This document shows positions 42,972-51,389 of a stretch of DNA of 64,000 nt, piece after piece (position 1 is the stretch's first letter; each line of letters starts with the position of its first letter). The stretch spans positions 259,814 through 323,813 of the forward strand of contig JAGZSY010000003.1 of assembly GCA_018380885.1 (NCBI GenBank). Direction: 5' to 3'. This DNA is from Enterocloster asparagiformis (GTDB lineage: Bacteria > Bacillota > Clostridia > Lachnospirales > Lachnospiraceae). A model generated the notes under the pieces. It searched no databases. It was not told the origin of the DNA and saw nothing but the letters and a program-made list of their open reading frames with translations. Made by a program: the position numbers and the translations under genes.

Positions 42972-44174
42972 ATGATCGACTTCAGAACAGAAGCTGAAAA
43001 AATGTTGGACAAGGCCGTTGGGATAAGAAGAGATTTTCACATGCATCCGGAACCCAGCCGGTCAGAGAAGCGCACGGCGGATGTGGTTGCAAGGCATCTG
43101 GAAGCCCTGGGCATGGAGGTGCGGAGGGATTACGCCGGGGACCTGCCCAGCGCGGTAGGTTTTTTGCAGGGCGGCCATCCAGGGAAAACGGTGGCCCTCC
43201 GGGCGGACATGGATGCGCTGCGGTTTCAGGAAAAGAACGACGTGCCATACCGCTCTGTGACGGACGGGGTGATGCACGCCTGCGGCCACGACTGCCATAC
43301 CGCCACCCTCATGTGCGCGGCCGAGATACTGGCCCGCCACAGGGAAGAGCTCCACGGAAATGTGAAATTTATTTTTGAACCTGCGGAGGAAGATATCGGC
43401 GGCGCACAGTTTATGGTGCGCAACGGGGTTTTGCGGGAGCCCCAGGTAGATGCGGTATTCGGACTTCATGTGGAAAATGCCTATCCGGCCGGAACCATCT
43501 GTGTGGCGCACGGGGAAATGCAGGCAGCTTCGGACCGCCTGGTAATTCGGATTCTGGGAAAGAGCGCCCACGGCGCTCATCCCCATAAGGGAATCGATGC
43601 GATTTTGATCGCAAGCCATTTCCTGATCGCGGTTCAGACCATGATGGCGCGGGAGAAGGACACGTTTCAGCACGCGATTGTCACCTTCGGGCAGATACAG
43701 GGCGGGACGGCGCGGAATATTGTGTGCGACCAGGTGACGCTGAACGGCATCTGCCGCACCTTAAATCCGGAGATGCGGGAATTTTTAAATCAGAGGATCG
43801 AGGGATTGTTAAAGGGAATTACTGAGGCCTTTGGGGGAAGCTATGAGCTGGACCGGCAGCGCAGCTACCCGGCGCTCTACTGTACCCCGGAGCTGACGGA
43901 CTTTGTGGGGCTTTGTGCGCAGGCAGTGATCGGGAGAGACCATGTCCTGGAGATGCCCCACGCGGTGCTGGGCTGTGAATCCTTTTCCTATTATACGCAG
44001 GAGGTGCCGGGCTCTTATTTCTGGCTGGGAAGCGGAAATGCGCAAAAGGGAATAACCGCTCCGCTCCACACGGAGTGCTTTGACATTGACGAGCAGTGCA
44101 TGGTCACCGGAATCGCTATGCACACGGCAATCGCTTACCGGTATCTCAACCATGAAATAAATGAGCCGGGATGA
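42972..44174 (+). CDS. M20-family amidohydrolase
   Basis: A 400-residue metallo-amidohydrolase like hippurate hydrolase and AbgB. Metal-binding and catalytic motifs include MHACGHDCHTA, FEPAEEDIGG, GLHVENAYPAG and HTECFDIDEQ; the dimerisation domain spans about 185-300. It would cleave an acyl- or aminoacyl-amide imported by the AbgT transporter. The start at 42972 follows GAGGATGAG; an upstream frame overlapping the AbgT gene (from 42882) is rejected. Last gene of the operon before a terminator. Confidence 0.9.
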   Translation: MIDFRTEAEKMLDKAVGIRRDFHMHPEPSRSEKRTADVVARHLEALGMEVRRDYAGDLPSAVGFLQGGHPGKTVALRADMDALRFQEKNDVPYRSVTDGVMHACGHDCHTATLMCAAEILARHREELHGNVKFIFEPAEEDIGGAQFMVRNGVLREPQVDAVFGLHVENAYPAGTICVAHGEMQAASDRLVIRILGKSAHGAHPHKGIDAILIASHFLIAVQTMMAREKDTFQHAIVTFGQIQGGTARNIVCDQVTLNGICRTLNPEMREFLNQRIEGLLKGITEAFGGSYELDRQRSYPALYCTPELTDFVGLCAQAVIGRDHVLEMPHAVLGCESFSYYTQEVPGSYFWLGSGNAQKGITAPLHTECFDIDEQCMVTGIAMHTAIAYRYLNHEINEPG

Positions 44175-44199
44175 TCCGGCCAGGTAGCGGATTCAATAT

Positions 44200-44227
44200 A
44201 AAAACAGGGCGAACGCCCTGTTTTTTT
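44200..44227. terminator. Bidirectional terminator
   Basis: AAAAACAGGGC-GAAC-GCCCTGTTTTTTT, a perfect stem between convergent genes. Confidence 0.92.
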
Positions 44228-44238
44228 GCTTTACTGCT

Positions 44239-45168
44239 TTATTTTTGACCGGGGATAGTCCCGTCCTCATTTAAAAGCGCCTTTGCCTCCGCCCGCACCG
44301 CCGCCGTAACCGCCGGATAGGGCCCGTATTGCAGCAGGTTGTAGGCTGCGGATATGTTGGCCAGGCGGGCGGTGACGCGGGGCGGGAGGCCCTCGCACCA
44401 GCCGTAGAGGGCGGCTGCGGTGGAGACGTTGCCGCAGCCGGTGGCGTCCACGATGGGGCCCACGGTCAGGCTGGGCTGGAAACAGGCCTCGCCGTTCTGG
44501 ATCATGTAGGAGCCGCGCTTGCCCACCCGGAAGAAGCAGGGGGTTCCCAGGGACAGGATGGCCCCGATGGCCGCTTCCTCGCTGTCAACCTGGAACAGGC
44601 TCATGGCTTCGGGCAGGTTGAGGGAGTAGATGTCCACCTTGCCGATGGTCTCCAGCACCTTGGGTCTGCGGGCGCTTTCCATGGCGGCGGAGGTGGGAAT
44701 CTCCCACATGAATCTGGCCTGCTTTCCGCCGGAGCGCACCTCGTTAAGCCGGTCCCAGAGGGGATCGGCCTCCGAGGCCTCCACGTAGATTCCGCGGGTG
44801 TCCTCCTTGCAGTGGGCGGCGATATGGGCCGGGTCGATGGCGTCCAGTTTGTCCATCAGGGCCTCCTCCTCTGGGCCGTAGACGGAGACCTCGCTGTGCA
44901 GGCCCTGATCCCCGTAGGTGAGCGTGGTGTACCATGTGTGAGGCAGGATGGCGCGCAGCCCCTCGGCGCTGCAGTCGTTGGCCTTCATCCAGTCCCCGTA
45001 AAAGCGGTCGAAATCGCTGCCCACATTGGACAGGTACAGGCAGCCGTCGCACCACAGCTTGATGCCGGCCACGCAGAATATGGAGCCGCCCAGGACACGG
45101 TCCCTGCGGCTGCCGTCCGCAAACAGGATGTCGTTGATAATGGTCGGACCTACTACAAGATATTTCAT
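44239..45168 (-). CDS. PfkB-family sugar kinase with altered active site
   Basis: A 309-residue ribokinase-fold protein with N-terminal GGSIFCVAGIK (counterpart of the family's GG-x-N/A block) and the C-terminal ATP site VDATGCGNVST at 240-250. The family consensus is DTxGAGD, whose last Asp is the catalytic base; here it is Asn247, and Ala is Cys. The protein may bind but not phosphorylate a sugar, or use an unusual mechanism. The gene overlaps nothing and lies 22 bases downstream of the TIM-barrel gene, in one minus-strand unit. Confidence 0.82.
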   Translation of the reverse strand: MKYLVVGPTIINDILFADGSRRDRVLGGSIFCVAGIKLWCDGCLYLSNVGSDFDRFYGDWMKANDCSAEGLRAILPHTWYTTLTYGDQGLHSEVSVYGPEEEALMDKLDAIDPAHIAAHCKEDTRGIYVEASEADPLWDRLNEVRSGGKQARFMWEIPTSAAMESARRPKVLETIGKVDIYSLNLPEAMSLFQVDSEEAAIGAILSLGTPCFFRVGKRGSYMIQNGEACFQPSLTVGPIVDATGCGNVSTAAALYGWCEGLPPRVTARLANISAAYNLLQYGPYPAVTAAVRAEAKALLNEDGTIPGQK

Positions 45169-45190
45169 AGCTCGTTCACCTTGCCTTTCT

Positions 45191-46339
45191 CTAAGCGATG
45201 CAGTCCAGCTGCCGCTTCAAATCGTTTTCCAAATCCGTACTGTTTTTCAGCTCGTGGAGTATCACGCACTCCGGTGAGTGGACCGCCAGGGCTGAGATCA
45301 TTTCCTTCATGAGACCCGGGTCCAGGGCGCCGGTTCCCAGCACCAGGTGGTTGTCGTACTCGGAGAGCACGATGCCCACGCCGTACTCCTCCCGCTGGTC
45401 CCAGGTCTTTAAGGCGGATATCTCCTGGTAGTACGTCCCGGTGAGCATACCGTTTGTAAAATACTGGGTTTTCTTCAGGCCGCAGTCGGACAGGTGGATG
45501 GAACCTGTCTTTCCGGCCAGCTTGGGGTCTAAAATATTGTGCTCCAGCCATTTGACGGCGAAAAGGCGGGGATCATGGCCGTATTCCCGCTGAATTTCGG
45601 CCATCTCCGGCGTAATCTCAAGGTCCGGCAGGAAGAAGCGGGCGCCTGTATCATCCGAGCCAAGGGCGTGGAGCAGGTGGTTGATGTCCCAGCCCAGCTT
45701 GACCTTGTGGAAGGGGTCGTAGATTTGGCTGTAGAGCATGGCGTAATCTCCGGCGGTCTGCATGCCGTGTTCCAGCCCCCAGCCCGCGTTTTCCAGCTCG
45801 ATCTGAGGCGTATGGGCGTCTATGAGTCCCCTGTCTGAGAGGGCGTTGAGAAAGTGCTGCAGCATGGAGATCATGGCCTGGCGGATATCCGCCTTGGAGA
45901 TAGTGAAATCCCACATGCCGTCAATGGGCGCGTAGTCGATCAGATGGAAGGTGTAGCTCTGGGCGCCCAGGGCGGAGGCCAGCTCATATTCCTGGCACCA
46001 GCGCTCATACATGTGCTCTCCGGTCAGGTCGCCGTAGTATTCCCGCACCGCGTCCAGCCCTCCGAACCGCTCCTGCAGCTGGCAGAAGCTATGTTTGGTC
46101 AAAAAGGAAGTGGGATAAGCCCAGTAGGAGCAGTGGAGGCGCTTGACGCACCCGGCTCGCAGACGGCGGACAAGGGCCTCCTTCTCCTCCGGCGTTTCAA
46201 ATAATACCTGGGTCCGGTTCCTGACGTCGTCCATGAAAACCTCTATGCCCTCCAGGCCGAACCGGCGGCAGAAGCCGGGGATATCCTCAAGCGCGGCCGG
46301 GGACAGACAGCCCTCTTTCAATGTGGTGTAATACTTCAT
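45191..46339 (-). CDS. Xylose-isomerase-like TIM-barrel protein
   Basis: A 382-residue protein with the sugar isomerase/epimerase (AP endonuclease 2-like) TIM-barrel pattern. Candidate metal ligands lie in PQIELENAGWG (Glu), LGWDINHLLH (Asp/His), GSIHLSDCG (His) and a C-terminal Glu. It is longer than the usual 270-300 residues. It probably interconverts a sugar or sugar phosphate used with the PfkB-like kinase encoded after it. AGGAGCAC precedes the ATG at good distance. Confidence 0.72.
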   Translation of the reverse strand: MKYYTTLKEGCLSPAALEDIPGFCRRFGLEGIEVFMDDVRNRTQVLFETPEEKEALVRRLRAGCVKRLHCSYWAYPTSFLTKHSFCQLQERFGGLDAVREYYGDLTGEHMYERWCQEYELASALGAQSYTFHLIDYAPIDGMWDFTISKADIRQAMISMLQHFLNALSDRGLIDAHTPQIELENAGWGLEHGMQTAGDYAMLYSQIYDPFHKVKLGWDINHLLHALGSDDTGARFFLPDLEITPEMAEIQREYGHDPRLFAVKWLEHNILDPKLAGKTGSIHLSDCGLKKTQYFTNGMLTGTYYQEISALKTWDQREEYGVGIVLSEYDNHLVLGTGALDPGLMKEMISALAVHSPECVILHELKNSTDLENDLKRQLDCIA

Positions 46340-46373
46340 ATTCGGTGTGCTCCTTTCACATTAACTTAAATAC

Positions 46374-46402
46374 AATATAACACGTCTTAAATATGGGTTC
46401 AA
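46374..46402 (-). promoter_or_regulatory. Promoter of the isomerase-kinase unit
   Basis: On the minus strand, TTGAAC (46397-46402) and TATATT (46374-46379) have a 17-base spacer. The octamer TAAGACGT (46382-46389, minus strand) lies in this spacer. Confidence 0.5.
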
Positions 46403-46418
46403 TACCTGGAATCACAAT

Positions 46419-46456
46419 AATATGCACAAAAAATGCGGCTTAAAAATGTGCATATT
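46419..46456. promoter_or_regulatory. Inverted-repeat element aatatgcaca / tgtgcatatt
   Basis: Perfect 10-base half-sites at 46419-46428 and 46447-46456 between the divergent isomerase and APC-permease genes. The core atatgcaca/tgtgcatat is shared with 4901-4946, where the half-sites are 10 bases further apart. Confidence 0.55.
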
Positions 46457-46523
46457 GTAGAAAATAGTTGGGAAAATGGCGTTACTACCTTAATAAGCAA
46501 GAAAAACAGTGGAGAAAAACCGG

Positions 46524-47913
<1,390 letters not shown>

Positions 47914-47942
47914 AAGCCGGCATTTTTCCGCCCTGCATTTGT

Positions 47943-47994
47943 TTGACAGCACCGAAGGTTCGTGATATCCTAAACTTGTGATGTAACGACAAGT
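47943..47994 (+). promoter_or_regulatory. Promoter and inverted repeat of the GntR/UTRA gene
   Basis: TTGACA (47943-47948) and TATCCT (47966-47971) have 17-base spacing. ACTTGT (47974-47979) and ACAAGT (47989-47994) form an inverted repeat at the probable transcription start, a likely autoregulatory site. Confidence 0.55.
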
Positions 47995-48034
47995 GATAAT
48001 ACGATTAAATACAAGGTGTGGGGCGGTCAGGCTT

Positions 48035-48757
48035 ATGAAAGTATTAAATTCAGATATAGCAATTCCTCTTTACCAGCAGCTGTACGATTTGCTTTTGGAT
48101 CAGATTCGGAGCGGCATCTATCCGCCCGGAACCAAGATCCCCTCGGAGGAGGAGTTGTGCAAGACCTATGACCTCAGCCGTGTCACGGTGCGCAGCGCCC
48201 TGGGACGGCTGGTGGACGACAATATTCTGGTGAAGAAGCACGGAAAGGGAACCTTTGTGGCGACGCCCATATTTACAGAGAGCGCATACGCCAAGGGCAG
48301 TTTTACCAGGTCCTGCCAACAGATGGGGGCCACGCCCAGCACCCAGGTGGTTTCCCGCAAGCTGGTGAAGGCCGGGAAGGCCCTGGCAAAGCAGCTGCAG
48401 ATGGAGGAGGGCGCGAAGGCCATCTGCATTAAGCGGCTCCGGTGTATCAATGAGGTGGCTGCGATATTGGAAGTGGATTATTTTACGGAGGCTTTAGGCT
48501 TTATGATGGAGGCCGATGTGGAGACGCGGCCGGTGCTGGACGTGATCAGGGAGAACAGCGGACTGATCGGGCGGCAGTACATCGACACCTTTGAAGTCCA
48601 TTTCGCCAACCGGGAGCAGGCGGCATGCCTGAAATGTCCGGTGAACACGCCGCTTTTGAAGGTGAGCCAGGTCGTACTCAATGAGATGAGGGGCGTGTTA
48701 TATTACAACGAGCAGTATATCCGCAGCGACATCTACAAGTACGTCATGGGAAGTTAA
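48035..48757 (+). CDS. GntR-family regulator, UTRA (HutC) subfamily
   Basis: A 240-residue regulator with an N-terminal winged helix (PLYQQLYDLLLDQIRSGIYPPGTKIPSEEELCKTYDLSRVTVRSALGRL) and a chorismate-lyase-like UTRA ligand domain (ICIKRLRCINEVAAILEVDYFTE to the end). UTRA regulators often sense sugar phosphates or amino-sugar derivatives. The Met at 48035 gives the family-typical N terminus; a frame from 47993 adds 14 residues. It lies just ahead of the BtpA-kinase-AllA-like genes and probably controls them and the permease. Confidence 0.9.
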   Translation: MKVLNSDIAIPLYQQLYDLLLDQIRSGIYPPGTKIPSEEELCKTYDLSRVTVRSALGRLVDDNILVKKHGKGTFVATPIFTESAYAKGSFTRSCQQMGATPSTQVVSRKLVKAGKALAKQLQMEEGAKAICIKRLRCINEVAAILEVDYFTEALGFMMEADVETRPVLDVIRENSGLIGRQYIDTFEVHFANREQAACLKCPVNTPLLKVSQVVLNEMRGVLYYNEQYIRSDIYKYVMGS

Positions 48758-48782
48758 ATATCAATATGAAAGAGGACAGGAT

Positions 48783-49520
48783 ATGAATCAGTTTTTATCA
48801 TGCTTTAAGGTTGTGAAGCCTGTGATCGGCGTGATCCACACCAAGGGGACGGATGACGGGGACGTGCTGAGACGGGCGAAGGAGGAAATCCGCATTTACC
48901 AGGAAAACGGAGTGGACAGTTTTCTGGTGGAGACTTATTTCGGCACCTACTATCAGGTGGAGAAGGTGCTGGACTATGTGGCCGGCGCCAGCTTGGGGAT
49001 GCCCTACGGCGTCAACTGCCTGAATGTGGACGCCATGGGATTTGAGCTGGCGAAGAAATTTAATTGCGATTATTTGCAGCTGGATTCCGTGGTGGGCCAT
49101 GTGAAGCCCAGGGACGAGGATTCCCTGGACGCCTTTTTCAAGCTCTACCGCCAGCAGTGCCCGGCCTATGTGATCGGAGGCGTCCGCTTCAAGTACCAGC
49201 CGGTGCTGTCCGCGAACTCTGTGGAGGAGGATTTAAAGATCGCCATGACCCGCTGCGACGCCATCTGCGTGACCCAGGATGCCACCGGGCAGGAGACTTC
49301 CACGGACAAGATCATGCAGTTCCGCAACGGAATCGGGGATTTCCCGCTGATCATCGGCGCCGGCCTCACCCCGCAGAACGTGGCGGAGAAGCTGACGCTG
49401 GGCGACGGAGCCATTGTGGGCAGCTTCTTTAAAGACAATTATCAGGACAACGGCGACGTGTGCGCGGCCCATGTGGCGGAGATGATGGCTGCGGTGAGAC
49501 GGTTCAGGGAGAAGCTGTGA
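48783..49520 (+). CDS. BtpA/SgcQ-family TIM-barrel protein
   Basis: A 245-residue protein of the BtpA family (PF03437): KPVIGVIHTKGTDD at the N terminus, the Glu/Tyr block VDSFLVETYFGTYY, GVNCLNVDA, and the phosphate-binding end PLIIGAGLTPQNVAE...DGAIVGSFFK. E. coli SgcQ belongs to this family and sits in an uncharacterised sugar cluster; no enzymatic reaction is firmly assigned to the family as I know it. The GAGGACAGG site precedes the ATG. The neighbouring kinase suggests a phosphorylated-sugar lyase or isomerase. Confidence 0.85.
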   Translation: MNQFLSCFKVVKPVIGVIHTKGTDDGDVLRRAKEEIRIYQENGVDSFLVETYFGTYYQVEKVLDYVAGASLGMPYGVNCLNVDAMGFELAKKFNCDYLQLDSVVGHVKPRDEDSLDAFFKLYRQQCPAYVIGGVRFKYQPVLSANSVEEDLKIAMTRCDAICVTQDATGQETSTDKIMQFRNGIGDFPLIIGAGLTPQNVAEKLTLGDGAIVGSFFKDNYQDNGDVCAAHVAEMMAAVRRFREKL

Positions 49521-49581
49521 GGTTTCCCCTGTCTTGATTTTGAATAAGACGTATTACTACGTTTTGAAAGGGAATGAGGAT

Positions 49582-50541
49582 ATGGGAGATACAAAGAAGG
49601 TATTTTTTATCGGGGACGTGGCGCTGGATGAATACTACAGCGCCCCCTATTTTCCAAAGCTCAAGGAAAAGATAGTGGTGCAGACCCTGCCGGCGCAGAT
49701 GGGCGGTATGATCGCCAACGCGGCCTGCGTGTACGCGGGTTACGGCTCGCTGGTGTGGTTTCTGACAGCCCTGAATCCGGGGGCCGTGTCAAAATCCCTG
49801 TGCAGAGGGCTGAACGAGGCGGGTGTGGACACAACATACATGGTCTGGGATGAATCCCTGCCGGACTCCAAGACCATCATTATCCTGGCGGAGGGGGAGC
49901 ACACGGTGTTCATCCCCACCCTGAATGTGCAGCGGATCGAGCTGACCGGGGCCGCCGTGGAGGCGCTGCGGCAGGCGGATTACATCTATTCCACCTTCTG
50001 CGAGCTGCGGCCCCTGCGCTATGGGGATATGACGGCCTGCCAGGTGCTGGCGGACGTGATCTCCCACGGCTGCAAGCTGTGGGTGGACCTGGATGTGGCG
50101 GACTTGCAGGACGGGGACGATATCCTGTTCGAGTATGTGGACACTCTGTTCGTCAATGAAAAGGGGTATGAGAACCTGGAGAAGCGGGCCGAGGGCGGCG
50201 TGTGCGCCTGGCTTTACGGCAAGGGGGTCAAACGGCTGATCGTGACCAGGGCGGAGCACGGCTGCACGGTTTACCTCCGGGACGGGGAGACGTTCTCCGT
50301 GGACGGCCTGAGCGTTCCTGTGGCGGACGTGACCGGGGCGGGGGACACCTTCTGCAGCACCTTCCTCTACGGGTATACCAGGGGAATGGACCTGCGGCGC
50401 TGCGCGCGTTTCGCCAACTACGCGGCCTCCCGGGCGGTGACCGAGCTGGGGGCCAGGGCGGGAGCCGTGGGGGCTGAAACCGTGCTGGACTGGATCGAGG
50501 CCCACAGGGGAAACCGGGCGGAATATGAAGCATTTCTTTGA
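49582..50541 (+). CDS. PfkB-family sugar kinase
   Basis: A 319-residue ribokinase-family kinase with GGMIANAACVYAGYG near the N terminus and an intact ATP/catalytic motif VADVTGAGDTFCSTFLYG near residue 255. The start at 49582 follows GGAATGAGG; the ORF extends to 49534 without a site. ataagacgtatta at 49544-49556 lies just upstream, suggesting an internal promoter or operator. It overlaps nothing and is 14 bases before the AllA-like gene. Confidence 0.9.
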   Translation: MGDTKKVFFIGDVALDEYYSAPYFPKLKEKIVVQTLPAQMGGMIANAACVYAGYGSLVWFLTALNPGAVSKSLCRGLNEAGVDTTYMVWDESLPDSKTIIILAEGEHTVFIPTLNVQRIELTGAAVEALRQADYIYSTFCELRPLRYGDMTACQVLADVISHGCKLWVDLDVADLQDGDDILFEYVDTLFVNEKGYENLEKRAEGGVCAWLYGKGVKRLIVTRAEHGCTVYLRDGETFSVDGLSVPVADVTGAGDTFCSTFLYGYTRGMDLRRCARFANYAASRAVTELGARAGAVGAETVLDWIEAHRGNRAEYEAFL

Positions 50542-50555
50542 GGGAGGAGACAGTT

Positions 50556-51089
50556 ATGGGAGACATAGTAAAGACCTGCGTCGTGAAGCGGGCGGCGGAG
50601 CTTACGGACATAGATTACAGCCGTTTCGGCATCCTTTATAATCTGAGCGGAGCGGGGGCGGACACGGGCAACACCAACCATTCTGCCGGGGACGGCTGGG
50701 AGGACACGGACACCAACTGTTCTCTCCTGGACACTCCGGGCGCCCTGGGGTACACGCTGGGGAGCGGGACGCCCTTTGAGGCGGAGGAGATGGAGCGCCA
50801 CCTGCACACCCAGGAGGCCCAGATTCCGGCAGGCGAGCCCATGGTGTTCTGCCTGGCTCCGGCCTGCGACGGAGCTCCGCGGGCAGAGGACGTGATCCCG
50901 GTGATTCTGCGGCCGGGGTATGTGTTTGTGATCCACCGGGCAGTGTGGCACTCCTCCTCCCACGGCCTGAACGGGCCCACCAGGTACTACTGGCAGGCGC
51001 TGGCTTACGAAAACGAGCCAACGGTCTGGGAGAAGATCGCGGACGGACCGGTGAGGGTGGAGAGCAGGGTGGCGTGCGTCAAACAGTAA
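50556..51089 (+). CDS. AllA-like (ureidoglycolate lyase fold) protein
   Basis: A 177-residue cupin-like protein resembling ureidoglycolate lyase AllA: EEMERHLHTQEAQIPAGEPMVFCLAPA, then GYVFVIHRAVWHSSSHGL, which corresponds to the family's GxGVWH block. No other allantoin genes are near, so the true substrate is open. GGGAGGAG precedes the ATG at 50556. Last gene of the GntR-BtpA-PfkB unit. Confidence 0.65.
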   Translation: MGDIVKTCVVKRAAELTDIDYSRFGILYNLSGAGADTGNTNHSAGDGWEDTDTNCSLLDTPGALGYTLGSGTPFEAEEMERHLHTQEAQIPAGEPMVFCLAPACDGAPRAEDVIPVILRPGYVFVIHRAVWHSSSHGLNGPTRYYWQALAYENEPTVWEKIADGPVRVESRVACVKQ

Positions 51090-51117
51090 AAAAATTGAAA
51101 TCCTGATTTAAGGACAG

Positions 51118-51229
51118 AAATGCCGATTTCCTCGTACAAGGGCCTTCAGCCCCTGGAAATCGGCATTTCCACACGTAGGCGGAATTCACTTCCGCCTACG
51201 TGAATTTAGTTCGAGGACTTTGTCCCCGA
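51118..51229. repeat. Three tandem hairpins at the island boundary
   Basis: A 15-base perfect inverted repeat (51118-51132 with 51156-51170), a 13-base perfect inverted repeat with a 5-base loop (51173-51185 with 51191-51203) and a 7-base stem with one mismatch (51213-51219 with 51223-51229) follow each other closely. None ends in a T run. They separate the AllA-like gene from the convergent island operon and may act as terminators, an RNA element or a mobile-element remnant. Confidence 0.6.
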
Positions 51230-51389
51230 GCTCCTGTCGCAACAAATTAACTTTGTCGAATGTGGGTAACGGCAGTGCAATGATGTTTTTGCAGCATAAA
51301 CTTATCCCTCCAATCACATCTTCCCCCGATAAGCCAAATACAGCAGTCACGTTATTTTTCCGGCTCAAGTATTCCCAGCTTTCCCTCAC
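51186..51389 (-). CDS. Small ORF at the end of the island operon
   Basis: A 67-residue frame overlapping the last 38 bases of the Fe-S protein gene in another reading frame. From residue 13 it reads like a real protein (NNVTAVFGLSGEDVIGGIS, then LPLPTFDKVNLLRQELGDK). It has no clear ribosome-binding site. It is either a coupled seventh gene or the true C terminus of the Fe-S protein after a frameshift at an A5 run (51353-51358 region). Its last codons run into the hairpin at 51173. Confidence 0.35.
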   Translation of the reverse strand: MRESWEYLSRKNNVTAVFGLSGEDVIGGISLCCKNIIALPLPTFDKVNLLRQELGDKVLELNSRRRK

